Assembly: GCA_018269055.1 (NCBI GenBank)
Contig: JAFDVI010000015.1
Location: 205,355-269,354, forward strand
From: Acidobacteriota bacterium
GTDB taxonomy: Bacteria > Acidobacteriota > Blastocatellia > RBC074
DNA: 64,000 nt
Direction of reading: 5' to 3'
The notes under the pieces are model-generated. The model worked only from the letters and a program-made list of their open reading frames with translations, did no database searches and was not told the origin of the DNA. Both the position numbers and the translations under genes were made by a program. Positions 1 through 9,460 of this stretch are shown in pieces. The first letter of the stretch is position 1, and each line of letters opens with the position of its first letter.

Positions 1-213
1 AACGCGGTGGTGCGAGTGTTGACCGATCAGGAATTAGCCAATCGGTTGGGGCAGCTCTCGGCGAACAGGGTTAGAGAGCAGTTTGGCTGGGAGCGTGTTG
101 CAGCCGAATTTGCACAAATTTGTCAGCACGCCTGTGACCCACACACAGCCGCCATGGAATCGAAAGCATCTTCGACAGGCAGTGAAGCCTTGAGGCCAAT
201 GCTTTCCCGCTGA
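1..213 (+). CDS. Glycosyltransferase family 4, C-terminal fragment (cut by window edge)
   Basis: The reading frame is open from the first base and ends at TGA 211-213, so only about 70 C-terminal residues are visible. The pattern LTDQELANRLGQLSANRV followed by REQFGWERVAAEF is typical of the last helices of GT4 (GT-B fold) glycosyltransferases, where the C-terminal helix packs back on the N-terminal domain. The tail after about residue 47 is not conserved in appearance. It lies 43 bases upstream of the next gene, on the same strand as the polysaccharide cluster, so it is probably one of its sugar transferases. The catalytic part is outside the window and donor and acceptor cannot be inferred. 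Confidence 0.7.
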   Translation, partial: NAVVRVLTDQELANRLGQLSANRVREQFGWERVAAEFAQICQHACDPHTAAMESKASSTGSEALRPMLSR

Positions 214-256
214 ACGGTAAAGTGTTCTCCCCGCCGCAACGCGGCAAGAGCAGACT

Positions 257-1867
257 ATGAACCAAACAGAAGTGAATGCGACTTTTGCAGAGACCGGTGC
301 CGTCCTGGCAAAGGACAAGCCCGAAATCAAAGCTGCTATTCGGGTCGAAACTGAAGCGAAAAGCAGCCGATTGGTTCTGGTTGTCATTCTGGTTATCGGG
401 GCTTTTTATCTGGCGACAATTCGGGAAGGACATTATTGGGGCGACGATTTCAGTATGTACATCCAACATGCGGTGAACATCGTGGATGGCGCTCCTTACA
501 ACACGACCAGCTACATTTATTGTCCTCCGTATGTTGGTCCTGATTCGTATCCGCCGGTTTACCCCCTGTTGTTAGTGCCTGTGGTTTGGCTTTTCGGTTT
601 GAACATGATGGCAATGAAGATGGAATTGATCCTGATCTTTATGCTGGCGCTGTTTGTGATGGTTCAGGTGGTGAAAACTTTCATGCCCGTGAACTGGCAA
701 GTCGCGCTGGTCGCTTTGGTTGGATTGAATCCGTACTTTTGGGAGTACAAAGACCACATTAAGTCGGAGTTTCCGTTTTTTGTCGCGGCGTATTTGAGCA
801 TTTATCTGGTTCATAGATCTTACGAAGCCATAGAGCGGGGCGTTTCGGGGTGGCTCAAGCTTGGATATGTGCTGGCCACGGGAATCGCATTTTATCTGGC
901 GTATGGAACCAGAAGCATCGGGTTAGTGCTGTTGCCGTGTTTGGGTCTCTACGATTTGATTCGCAAACGGAAATTGGGCTTGCCGTCGCTTTATGCCGCG
1001 GGAGTTGCCACAGTAATGATTGTGATGATTTTGATTCAGTATCTGTTGCTGAGAAGTGATCGGACTTATGTCGAGTTGGTTCAGGCGGATTCGCAGAGCT
1101 TTCTGGTCAACTGGATGCGCTTCATTTTGATCAACATCACGCGCTACACGACTTCTGTGACACAGATATGGGACAACGGGTACAGCAAGTTGCTTCGCGT
1201 CGGACTAACGCTGGTGATGTATGGGTTGGCCGCGATGGGGGTTCTGTGGCAATTGCGAAAGAAGGTGACTTTCATCGAAATAGTTGTGGCGTTTTACACC
1301 CTCTGTGTCGTGCTGGTTCCGATGGATGGCGGAGTCAGGTATCTGATGCCGGTTGTGCCTTTCTACATTTTTTATGCTCTGCAAGGTTTGCGAGCCTTGC
1401 CGCAACCGAAAGGATTTAGAAACGCTGGATTCGCGGCAATCACGGCTGCAGCGCTGGTGACCTACGTTTCCGGGTACAGCACGTATAGCTTCAAGGAAAT
1501 TCCAAATGGGATTACCAAAGCTGACGCGACGGAATTCTTCGAATACGTGAAGCAGCAGACTGGTGAAAATGACGTGATCATTTTCACCAAGCCACGCGCA
1601 CTGGCGCTTTACACCGGGCGCAAAGCTTCTTTTTACCCATTGATGTTGGATGACAAAGGGGTATGGGATTACTTCGCACGAATCAGGGCGACGCATATTG
1701 CCGTTGGCCCGACTGGCGTGGAACCACAGGAGCAGGCGTTTTTGACTGCTTTCCTGAGCAGGTACCCAGGCTCAGTTCGTGAAGAGTATTCCAACGCGGC
1801 CTTTACCGTGTATCGAATTACTGATTGGCCTGGTGCGAAAGAATCGGGCAAGTCTGAAAGGGAATAA
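257..1867 (+). CDS. Polytopic GT-C-like glycosyltransferase (GT39/ArnT-like)
   Basis: A 536-residue integral membrane protein with roughly ten hydrophobic segments. After the first segment (about residues 36-52) comes a periplasmic loop with the acidic pair YWGDDFSMY, followed by a long first loop with YPPVYPLLLVP. This is the layout of GT-C enzymes, which use polyprenyl-phosphate sugars and place an acidic catalytic residue in the first outer loop. The C-terminal 110 residues (after the last segment) form a soluble domain, as in many GT39-like proteins. ATG 257 follows a weak AAGAG. It lies between a GT4 gene and algD in a same-strand cluster, so a role in decorating or assembling the polysaccharide is likely. 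The substrate is unknown. Confidence 0.65.
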   Translation: MNQTEVNATFAETGAVLAKDKPEIKAAIRVETEAKSSRLVLVVILVIGAFYLATIREGHYWGDDFSMYIQHAVNIVDGAPYNTTSYIYCPPYVGPDSYPPVYPLLLVPVVWLFGLNMMAMKMELILIFMLALFVMVQVVKTFMPVNWQVALVALVGLNPYFWEYKDHIKSEFPFFVAAYLSIYLVHRSYEAIERGVSGWLKLGYVLATGIAFYLAYGTRSIGLVLLPCLGLYDLIRKRKLGLPSLYAAGVATVMIVMILIQYLLLRSDRTYVELVQADSQSFLVNWMRFILINITRYTTSVTQIWDNGYSKLLRVGLTLVMYGLAAMGVLWQLRKKVTFIEIVVAFYTLCVVLVPMDGGVRYLMPVVPFYIFYALQGLRALPQPKGFRNAGFAAITAAALVTYVSGYSTYSFKEIPNGITKADATEFFEYVKQQTGENDVIIFTKPRALALYTGRKASFYPLMLDDKGVWDYFARIRATHIAVGPTGVEPQEQAFLTAFLSRYPGSVREEYSNAAFTVYRITDWPGAKESGKSERE

Positions 1868-1898
1868 TCGCCCCCATAGTTTTATTCAGGAGAGAAAG

Positions 1899-3212
1899 AT
1901 GAAGGTTAGTGTTATCGGATTGGGATATGTTGGTTGTGTTTCAGCGGCCTGCCTGGCGCGGGCTGGCCACGAAATTATCGGCGTGGACATCAGCCAATTG
2001 AAGGTGGAAATGATTAACAACGGTCACAGTCCCATTATCGAACCTGGCATCGGTGAAGTGTTGGCCGAGGCGGTCGAAAAAAAACGCCTGACGGCGACAA
2101 CCGAAACGCATACGGCGGTGGCCGCAACCGATTTATCACTGGTGTGTGTGGGAACTCCCAGCCAGTCGAATGGCAGTTTGGATCTCACCTACATTCGCCG
2201 CTCCTGCCAGCAAATTGGCGAAGCGTTGGCGGCGAAGGGTAGCTATCACACCGTTGTCATTCGCAGCACGATGTTGCCAGGTTCGATTGAAAACACCGTC
2301 ATTCCTGCGCTCGAAAGCAGTTCGGGAAAACGCGCCGGTGAAGGATTTGGCATTGCGATCAATCCGGAATTCCTGCGCGAAGGAAGCTCCATTTACGATT
2401 TTCATCATCCGCCGCTCACGCTCATCGGTACCAATGACGAAAAGGTTGTAAGCCAGATCAGCCAACTTTACCAACACCTGGATGCGCCGGTCGTTGCCGC
2501 AGGAATCAAAGAAGCCGAGATGGTGAAATACACCAGCAACTGCTACCACGCCCTGAAAGTGGCGTTTGCCAATGAAATCGGCAATCTTTGCAAAAAACTG
2601 GGAGCGGACAGCCACAAGGTGATGGACATTTTCTGCCAGGACACGAAACTGAATGTTTCCGCCGCTTACCTGAAGCCGGGCTTTGCGTTTGGCGGGTCGT
2701 GTCTGCCGAAGGATTTGCGGGCAATCAATTACAAAGCCAAGGAGTTGGATGTCGAGGTTCCGGTGCTCAGCTCGATTCTTCCCAGCAATCGCCAACAAGT
2801 CGAACGGACGGTGGAAATGGTGCTGGGCACCAAGCGCAAAAATGTCGGCATATTAGGATTGAGCTTCAAGGCGGGAACGGATGATTTGCGCGAAAGCCCC
2901 ATGGTGACATTGGTTGAAACCCTGATTGGCAAAGGGTTGAAACTTTCCATTTATGACCGCGATGTGCAATTGGCTCGGTTGGTCGGCGCAAACAAGGATT
3001 TCATCGAACGCGAGATTCCCCACATTTCTTCGCTGCTTTGTCGCGAACTAGACGAAGTGGTGGATTCGTCGGAAGTGGTCATCATCGGCAAAAGGGAAGA
3101 CGAGTTCCACCAGTTGAGCGAGAAACTGAACAATGGACGAGTGTTCATTGATCTGGTGGGAATGCTGAAAGGCCACAGACATAACGGCAGTTACCACGGT
3201 ATTTGCTGGTAG
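1899..3212 (+). CDS. algD: GDP-mannose 6-dehydrogenase (AlgD type)
   Basis: It oxidises GDP-mannose to GDP-mannuronic acid with two NAD+, giving the precursor of mannuronate polymers. The 437-residue product (family about 436) has the Rossmann start VIGLGYVGCVSAACLA, CVGTPS near 85, NPEFLREG near 155-162, the catalytic motif GFAFGGSCLPKDL with Cys268, LSFKAGTDDLRESP in the C-terminal domain, and ends in GICW. Cys268, the FAFGGSCLPKD wording and the terminal GICW are AlgD-like rather than typical of UDP-glucose dehydrogenase. ATG 1899 is chosen over in-frame upstream codons because AGGAGAG precedes it and homology starts there. It sits between a GT-C-like gene and the flippase gene. It is the strongest clue to the polymer's composition. 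Confidence 0.92.
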   Translation: MKVSVIGLGYVGCVSAACLARAGHEIIGVDISQLKVEMINNGHSPIIEPGIGEVLAEAVEKKRLTATTETHTAVAATDLSLVCVGTPSQSNGSLDLTYIRRSCQQIGEALAAKGSYHTVVIRSTMLPGSIENTVIPALESSSGKRAGEGFGIAINPEFLREGSSIYDFHHPPLTLIGTNDEKVVSQISQLYQHLDAPVVAAGIKEAEMVKYTSNCYHALKVAFANEIGNLCKKLGADSHKVMDIFCQDTKLNVSAAYLKPGFAFGGSCLPKDLRAINYKAKELDVEVPVLSSILPSNRQQVERTVEMVLGTKRKNVGILGLSFKAGTDDLRESPMVTLVETLIGKGLKLSIYDRDVQLARLVGANKDFIEREIPHISSLLCRELDEVVDSSEVVIIGKREDEFHQLSEKLNNGRVFIDLVGMLKGHRHNGSYHGICW

Positions 3213-3233
3213 GAGGAATTTCGGCGACAACCT

Positions 3234-4775
3234 ATGAATATCGCAAAAGCTACAGCCGAACCGAAAAGTTTTGCAGGACAGACAATCTGGCTGGCTACGG
3301 CCAAGGGCACTGCGCTCGTGTTGGCGCTGGCGTTGCCCTTGATTCTGGTTCGTCACCTGAACCCTGAGCAATTGGGGTTATATCGGCAGGCGTTCCAGAT
3401 TCTGACCACGACTCTTTCTTTATTGGGATTGCAGGTGGCGGCCAGCGCTTATTACTTCACGCCCCGTGAACCGGAGCGCAAGTCACAAGTCGCGCTCAAC
3501 GTGTTGGTGTTTTACCTGGGTGTGGGCGCATTGGTGGCGGTGCTGTTTGCCAGTTTTCCGCGCTGGGTGACGCCGATTTTGAATGGAGACGGACTGGTTC
3601 CGGTTGTTCCCCTGCTTGGCGGAACGATCTTGCTTTGGTTGGTAGCGTTGAACATGGAAAGCATCGTCATCGCCAACGGCGATATTCGCTGGTCTTCGGT
3701 GATGACGGTTTTGATCCAGTTGCTGAAAACCTCTTTGCTGATACTGGCAGCCGTCATCGGCCGCAGCGTGTACGCCATGATGTTTGCGGCGGTGCTGATC
3801 GGCATTATTCACTGTTTAGTTTGTGTGGTGTACCTGCGACGAAAATTCGGCAAGTTCTGGCAGGGGTTCGATTGGCAATTGTTCAAGGCGCAACTGGCCA
3901 ATGCGCTGCCGTTCGGGATTGGTGGGATTGCCTACATCATTCAGTTTGACATGCATAACTATTACGTCACATCGCATTTCACGCCGGCGGAGTTCGCGGT
4001 GTATTCGATAGGCTGTTTCCAGTTACCGATCCTGCAAGTGTTAATTGATTCGGTGGAAACAATTCTGTTGCCGGAAATCGCCAGATTGGAAAAGGATCGT
4101 GCCTATCAGAAAATTTTTCGAGTTTGGATCAACTCGATGCGTATGTTGGGATTTGCCATTTTGCCGATTTGCGCATTTTTGTTCGTGCTCCGGCGAGAGT
4201 TCATCCTGACGCTTTTTACGGCGACGTATGCGGCTGCGACATCTATTTTTGCCATCAACCTGTTCAATCTGCTGCTTTACATTCTGTTGATCGGAACGGT
4301 TCTGCGAGCATTTCCGGAGCTGAAATACTTCCGCATCAAATTCTGTTTGTTCCTGCTGCCGGTTACCTGGCTGGCACTGTATTTCGGGGTCAAAACCAGT
4401 GGAATGGTCGGAGTGATTTCGGCGGTAGCGTTGACCCGGTTGTTGGATGCCAGTGTGACGATGACGGTTCTTGTACGGCGATTAGAATTGACCTGGCAGG
4501 ATTTGAAGCAATTTGGGGTGCTTGGCCGGCTGGTGTCGGCGGCGTTGATTGCTTCCGGTATCACCTTTGTCGTCAAGTTTCCGCTTGCGGCTTTGCCTGT
4601 TCAATTGGTGCTGGTGATTGGGGCGGCGGTTTTTGGACTGTCTTACCTGGTGGCAGTGTTTGCGCTGAGAGCCGTGACCACGGCAGAACAAGCGCAATTG
4701 AAATCCTTGTGGCAGAAGTTTTACCAATTTGGAGCCGGTCGAATCGGCCTGGCTTCGGCGACTGAGGCGCAATAA
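3234..4775 (+). CDS. Wzx-like polysaccharide flippase (MOP superfamily)
   Basis: A 513-residue protein made almost entirely of hydrophobic segments (about 12-14), with the polysaccharide-export N-terminus GQTIWLATAKGTALVLALALP and a conserved-looking central stretch ALPFGIGGIAYIIQFDMHNYYV, matching the oligosaccharide flippase family. Such proteins move undecaprenyl-linked repeat units across the inner membrane. It starts 21 bases after algD. AGGAGG at 3211-3216 is further from ATG 3234 than usual. With the neighbouring ligase/polymerase-like gene it indicates a Wzx/Wzy-type route. The exact substrate cannot be read from the sequence. Confidence 0.8.
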   Translation: MNIAKATAEPKSFAGQTIWLATAKGTALVLALALPLILVRHLNPEQLGLYRQAFQILTTTLSLLGLQVAASAYYFTPREPERKSQVALNVLVFYLGVGALVAVLFASFPRWVTPILNGDGLVPVVPLLGGTILLWLVALNMESIVIANGDIRWSSVMTVLIQLLKTSLLILAAVIGRSVYAMMFAAVLIGIIHCLVCVVYLRRKFGKFWQGFDWQLFKAQLANALPFGIGGIAYIIQFDMHNYYVTSHFTPAEFAVYSIGCFQLPILQVLIDSVETILLPEIARLEKDRAYQKIFRVWINSMRMLGFAILPICAFLFVLRREFILTLFTATYAAATSIFAINLFNLLLYILLIGTVLRAFPELKYFRIKFCLFLLPVTWLALYFGVKTSGMVGVISAVALTRLLDASVTMTVLVRRLELTWQDLKQFGVLGRLVSAALIASGITFVVKFPLAALPVQLVLVIGAAVFGLSYLVAVFALRAVTTAEQAQLKSLWQKFYQFGAGRIGLASATEAQ

Positions 4776-4788
4776 CCCCGGACGAAAG

Positions 4789-6273
4789 ATGAAGTTGCTT
4801 CCACAGGCAAAAGAACTGGTTTTGGCAACGCCGTCAGGCGGCGCGACGGCCGATTCTGTCGAAACGAAGCCCTTTTCCCGGCATAAAGTCGCGTTTGTCG
4901 CAACGTACTTGTTTACATTGCTGCTTTACCTGCGCCCGAACGAATTGTTTCCTGACCTTTTCGGCACATTGTCCATCATCAAATTCGTTGCAATCACGGG
5001 AATCATTGCTTACGTCTCGGGAAAACTGAGCCATGCCGAACCTCTGACCGTTATGACCATTGAAGTTAAAATGGTTTTGGCGATGGCCGTGCTTTCGTTG
5101 GTGTTGATGCTGAATGCCGCTGCTCCCGATGAAAGCTGGTTTCAGTTCAATGACACGTTCAGCAAAGTGGTGGTGATCTTTATTCTGATGGTCAATTTGC
5201 TGGATACGCCTAAGCGGTTGCTTTCCATCTTCAACCTGATCATTGCCGGTGGAGTTTGGGTCGCGTACTACGCCATTCAAACCTACAACGAAGGGGAATA
5301 TATGCTGATCGCCAAGGGGATCTCCCGAATTGCGGGCGTTGGCGGCGGGATGTTTGGCAATCCGAATGATCTGGCCAATGCGTTGGATATGTTGATTCCC
5401 CTTGCCTTTGTTCTGGGTCTTTATCGAAAGGGAGTGCCGCGCCTGATTTATCTGGGATGCGTCGGACTGTTTGTGTACGCGGTGCTGATTACCTACTCGC
5501 GCGGAGCATTTTTAGGCTTGATGGCCGCGGCAGGGTTTTTGGCCTGGAGACTGGGACGCGGTAAGAGATTCAAGATGATCGTTGTTTCCGGTGTGGCTGT
5601 CGTATTGCTCACAGTCGCTTCTCCCGGAGGCTTTGGAAAGCGAATCGCCACGATTTTTGACGTGGACAAGGACCAGACGGGGTCTTCTTACCAACGGCGC
5701 GAACTGTTGAAACGTGCGCTTCTGGTGGCTGCGGCCCATCCGCTTGGCGTTGGAATGGCAAATTATCATCTCTATTCATTGAACGAAGAGAGAGCACATA
5801 ACGCCTATTTGGAAACCGCATCCGAGCTTGGTGTTTTGGGATTGCTTGCTTACCTGATTATCAATTTTTCTCCGCTAATTGGGTTGTTCGCCTTCGAACG
5901 GAAACTTGGAAAACCGGATTCTGAAGTCAAAAGGGAGGCATATTACATCTGCGTTGGGTTACAGGCGACGCTTGTCACCTATTATGTTTGCAGCTTTTTT
6001 GCCTCCGTGCAGTATTACTGGTTTTTGTACTATCCGGTCGCTCACAGCGTCGCCTTTTTCAGGATTTACCGGAACCTTTCCGCCAGCACGGAAAACGAAA
6101 ATCTGGCGCTGATCCCCATCAACCAACAAACTGACATCAAAACCAAACCTGGCAAAGCAAAAGGCGGTGTGCTTTGGCAACCCAATCAGGCCCAAGCTGG
6201 CGTTTTATGGTCGAAAACCTACTGGCGCAAACCAAAGTTTGCCAAACGCCGATCTTTGGAGAGGGTGGGGTGA
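4789..6273 (+). CDS. O-antigen ligase/polymerase-like membrane protein (Wzy_C family)
   Basis: A 494-residue polytopic protein. Short alternating hydrophobic segments run through residues 30-290, including the family hallmark YSRGAFLGLMAAAGFLAW near 240. A periplasmic loop follows with a segment resembling the conserved region before the last helices (NEERAHNAYLETASELGVLG, around residue 325-345), then more membrane helices. The HN..YLE..SE.G pattern is characteristic of the O-antigen ligase domain that includes WaaL and Wzy. The polar C-terminal tail (about 60 residues, Lys-rich) should be cytoplasmic. ATG 4789 lies 13 bases after the flippase stop. In this cluster it is more probably the polymerase of the exopolysaccharide than an LPS ligase, but sequence alone does not separate the two. 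Confidence 0.75.
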   Translation: MKLLPQAKELVLATPSGGATADSVETKPFSRHKVAFVATYLFTLLLYLRPNELFPDLFGTLSIIKFVAITGIIAYVSGKLSHAEPLTVMTIEVKMVLAMAVLSLVLMLNAAAPDESWFQFNDTFSKVVVIFILMVNLLDTPKRLLSIFNLIIAGGVWVAYYAIQTYNEGEYMLIAKGISRIAGVGGGMFGNPNDLANALDMLIPLAFVLGLYRKGVPRLIYLGCVGLFVYAVLITYSRGAFLGLMAAAGFLAWRLGRGKRFKMIVVSGVAVVLLTVASPGGFGKRIATIFDVDKDQTGSSYQRRELLKRALLVAAAHPLGVGMANYHLYSLNEERAHNAYLETASELGVLGLLAYLIINFSPLIGLFAFERKLGKPDSEVKREAYYICVGLQATLVTYYVCSFFASVQYYWFLYYPVAHSVAFFRIYRNLSASTENENLALIPINQQTDIKTKPGKAKGGVLWQPNQAQAGVLWSKTYWRKPKFAKRRSLERVG

Positions 6274-6281
6274 AGTAAGTT

Positions 6282-8246
6282 ATGTGTGGAATTGCGGGAT
6301 ATTTCCGGTCAGAAGCTGCGACCAACGGGCGAACAAACGGTAGCTCGCCGAAAGATTACCTGATCGAACGGATGTGTGATGTCATTACGCATCGCGGGCC
6401 GGATGACGCAGGGTATTACGTCGAAGCCGGACTGGCGATTGGCATGCGGCGGCTATCCATTATTGACATTGTCGCCGGACATCAACCGATTTCAAACGAA
6501 GACGGTTCGGTGTGGATTGTCTTCAATGGTGAGATTTACAACTTTGCCACATTGCGCGACGACTTGATCGCTCGCGGCCACACGTTCAAAACCCACAGCG
6601 ATACGGAAACCATCGTTCATTTGTACGAAGAGGAGGGCGAATGGTGCGTCGAACGGTTGCGCGGCATGTTTGCCTTCGCCATTTGGGATCAGCGACAGAA
6701 TTCGCTGTTTTTGGCTCGCGACCGCGCGGGTAAAAAGCCGCTGCATTACACGATGGTCGGTGACACGTTGGTTTTCGGTTCGGAAATCAAATCGCTGTTG
6801 CAATTTCCCGGAATCGAGCGACGTGCAAATCTCAACGCGATTTCAGATTTTCTGACCTTTGGATACGTCCCCGATCCGCTGACGGCTTTTGGCGGCATTC
6901 ACAAACTCCCAGCCGGCCACACGATGACTTTCCGCGACGGACGGGTGAAAACTCGCCGGTATTGGGATTTCAACTACGATTCCGCCGAACGGAATTCTCA
7001 CCACGAGGAACAGTTTTATGTCGAACGGTTGCGCGAATTGATCGCCGAGGCCGTGCGCGTACGGCTGGTCAGCGAAGTGCCCCTGGGTGCATTTTTGTCC
7101 GGCGGCATAGATTCAAGCACGGTGGTCGCAATGATGGCTCGCGCGATGGATCAACCGGTCAAAACGTTTTCCATCGGCTTCAGCGAGGCCAGTTTTGACG
7201 AACTGAAATACGCCCGGCTGACCGCCGAACGTTACCAGACCGATCATCACGAATTCATCGTCACGCCGGACGTGTGCCGTCTGGTTGAAGAAATCGTCTG
7301 GCATCACGACGAACCGTTCGCGGACGCCTCCAGCATTCCGACGTATGTCGTGTCGAAAATGGCGCGTGAGTTCGTAACCGTGATTTTATCCGGCGACGGC
7401 GGTGACGAATTGTTCGCGGGGTACGAACGCTATCGGATTCATCAGGGCCGGGGCGGTTTCGAGCGGATTCCGCGCAGGTTCAGGCGCGGTCTGATGCTGC
7501 CACTCAGTCGTGCGCTGCCGCGAGCCGTTTATGGCAAACAGTTTCTCCGCAACATTTCGTTGGAAGGCGGCGCGCGATTCGTTGACAGTCTTTCTTATTT
7601 CAGCGCGGACGTAAAACGCAGCTTACTGACTGGGGCAACGCGACGGGCGCTGAACGGTCACGATTCAACCGTTGCGTTCGAACAAATCTATGCCGAACCC
7701 AATTCCGCCGACTCGATTGAACGGTTGCTGTATTTGGACAGCAAAACCTATCTGGTGGGCGACATCCTGACCAAAGTTGATCGGATGAGCATGGCGCATT
7801 CCATCGAAGCGCGCGTGCCATTGCTGGATCAGGAACTGATTGAATTCGTCCAAACCATCCCGGCTTCGCTGAAGCTGCGCGGGCAAACGACGAAACACAT
7901 TCTGAAACAGGCAATGGCCGAATTGATTCCGGCGGAAATCATCAACCGCCCGAAAATGGGTTTCGGCGTTCCGCTGCGCAAATGGCTGAACCACGAATTG
8001 CGAGAAATGCTGCACGACACGCTGACGGATGAAACAGCGCGTCAACGCGGATTGCTCGATCCGCGCGCGGTTCAGGCGCTGCTTGATGAACACGAGCGCG
8101 GTCGCCGGGATAACTCGCTGCATCTGTGGGGACTGCTAACCCTGGAATTGTGGCATCGCTCGTTCATAGACCGGAAACCGGAAATGAGTTTTGCAGGAGC
8201 CAAGCAGGTGAAGTTGCAGCAACTGGCCGTCGGAGCAGGCGCGTAG
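6282..8246 (+). CDS. asnB: Asparagine synthase (glutamine-hydrolysing) type amidotransferase
   Basis: A 654-residue two-domain protein. The N-terminal class II glutaminase domain starts MCGIAGYF, with Cys2 as nucleophile after Met removal, and has RLSIIDI, GEIYNF and THSDTE motifs. The ATP-pyrophosphatase domain has the PP-loop LSGGIDSS near residue 272, then SGDGGDELFAGYERY and HSIEARVPLLD. All key motifs are intact. Family members make asparagine, but copies inside polysaccharide loci often amidate uronic acid sugars or take part in exosortase-type clusters. Here it sits between the ligase/polymerase-like gene and two GT4 genes downstream of algD, so amidation of mannuronate residues is a plausible inference, not shown. 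Start ATG 6282 is 8 bases after the preceding stop. Confidence 0.85.
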   Translation: MCGIAGYFRSEAATNGRTNGSSPKDYLIERMCDVITHRGPDDAGYYVEAGLAIGMRRLSIIDIVAGHQPISNEDGSVWIVFNGEIYNFATLRDDLIARGHTFKTHSDTETIVHLYEEEGEWCVERLRGMFAFAIWDQRQNSLFLARDRAGKKPLHYTMVGDTLVFGSEIKSLLQFPGIERRANLNAISDFLTFGYVPDPLTAFGGIHKLPAGHTMTFRDGRVKTRRYWDFNYDSAERNSHHEEQFYVERLRELIAEAVRVRLVSEVPLGAFLSGGIDSSTVVAMMARAMDQPVKTFSIGFSEASFDELKYARLTAERYQTDHHEFIVTPDVCRLVEEIVWHHDEPFADASSIPTYVVSKMAREFVTVILSGDGGDELFAGYERYRIHQGRGGFERIPRRFRRGLMLPLSRALPRAVYGKQFLRNISLEGGARFVDSLSYFSADVKRSLLTGATRRALNGHDSTVAFEQIYAEPNSADSIERLLYLDSKTYLVGDILTKVDRMSMAHSIEARVPLLDQELIEFVQTIPASLKLRGQTTKHILKQAMAELIPAEIINRPKMGFGVPLRKWLNHELREMLHDTLTDETARQRGLLDPRAVQALLDEHERGRRDNSLHLWGLLTLELWHRSFIDRKPEMSFAGAKQVKLQQLAVGAGA

Positions 8247-8260
8247 AAAACCGAATTTCG

Positions 8261-9460
8261 ATGATGACCAAACTTCGTGTCTTACAACTGGTGGATAGTT
8301 TCAATCAGGGCGGTTCGGAACGTCAGGCGGTGCAGCTTGCCCGATTGTTGCACGACAGCGGCGAGTATGAAGTCCTGGTTGCCTGTTTGAACGACAATGG
8401 AGTTTTGCTCGCGGAAATCGAAGCGTTGGGATTGAGGGAAATTCCGGTGTTTCCGCTGACCAGTTTTTACGACGCAAACTTTCTCGCTCAGGTCATTCGC
8501 TTTGTGCGTTACCTGCGCCGGAACGAAATCAGCGTTGTTCAGTCGTCAGATTTTTACACCAACATTTTTGGAATGCTGGGAGCCTGGCTGGCGCGTGTGC
8601 CGGTTCGGATCGCTGCTCGGCGGGAATCGGGAAAACGTTCTGCATTTCATCGGCGCATCGAACGCGGCGCTTACCGGTTGGCGCAAACTGTCATCGCCAA
8701 CTGCGCTGCTGTGCGCGACGAATTGATCGCGGAAGGAGTGCCGGAACAGAAAATCCTCACCAGCTACAACGGATTGGATTTGTCGAAGTTCTTCCGGTGC
8801 GCGGGTACGCGACGCGAAGAAGTGTTGAACTCGCTGGGTATGCCTGAAGCCGCGGGCAGGAGGCTGGTAACGATGGTTGCCAATCTGCGCCCGGTCAAAG
8901 ATCAGGCGACGTTTTTGAACGCGGCCCGATTGGTGCATCAGGCGGCGCCGGACGCCGCGTTCTGTCTGGCGGGCGAAGGTGAGTTGTTGGAACCTTTGCG
9001 CCAGCAGGCGCAGCAGCTTGGATTGTTACAGGATGTTTTCTTCACCGGACGTTGCGAACGGGTGGCCGATTTGCTGGCGGTATCCGAAATCGGTGTGTTG
9101 AGTTCAACTTCCGAAGGGTTTTCAAACGCAATCATCGAATACCTGGCTGCACGGTTGCCGGTGGTTGTGACAGACGTTGGCGGCGCTCGTGAAGCCGTCA
9201 TCGAAAACGAAACCGGCTTTTTGATTCCAGTGGACGATGTGAAGACGTTGGCCGCCCGCCTGACGCAATTATTGAGTGATCCGGTAAAGGCGCGTTCGAT
9301 GGGCGAACGGGGGCGAAATCTTGTGGAAGAGAAGTTTTCCAATGGTGCGCTTCTCGAACGCACACAGCGTTTATACAACCGACTGCTGCCGGCTCAGTCG
9401 AAACGCTCCGGGCAAAGTTCCGGCGTTTATGAAAAAGGAATCGAGAGAATAGGACGGTGA
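8261..9460 (+). CDS. Glycosyltransferase family 4
   Basis: About 400 residues with a GT-B fold. The N-terminus LRVLQLVDSFNQGGSERQAV contains the acceptor-side glycine loop. The middle shows TSYNGLDLSKF and ANLRPVKDQATFL. The nucleotide-sugar motif is STSEGFSNAIIEYLA with the EX7E pair, followed by PVVVTDVGGAREAV. No signal peptide, so it is cytoplasmic or peripheral to the inner membrane. ATG 8261 or 8264 is preferred because homology begins at MTKLRVLQ; an in-frame upstream start at 8126 would overlap asnB by 120 bases. It transfers a nucleotide-activated sugar to a growing lipid-linked repeat unit; the sugar is unknown. It overlaps the next gene by 4 bases (GTGA), so translation is probably coupled. 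Confidence 0.88.
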   Translation: MMTKLRVLQLVDSFNQGGSERQAVQLARLLHDSGEYEVLVACLNDNGVLLAEIEALGLREIPVFPLTSFYDANFLAQVIRFVRYLRRNEISVVQSSDFYTNIFGMLGAWLARVPVRIAARRESGKRSAFHRRIERGAYRLAQTVIANCAAVRDELIAEGVPEQKILTSYNGLDLSKFFRCAGTRREEVLNSLGMPEAAGRRLVTMVANLRPVKDQATFLNAARLVHQAAPDAAFCLAGEGELLEPLRQQAQQLGLLQDVFFTGRCERVADLLAVSEIGVLSSTSEGFSNAIIEYLAARLPVVVTDVGGAREAVIENETGFLIPVDDVKTLAARLTQLLSDPVKARSMGERGRNLVEEKFSNGALLERTQRLYNRLLPAQSKRSGQSSGVYEKGIERIGR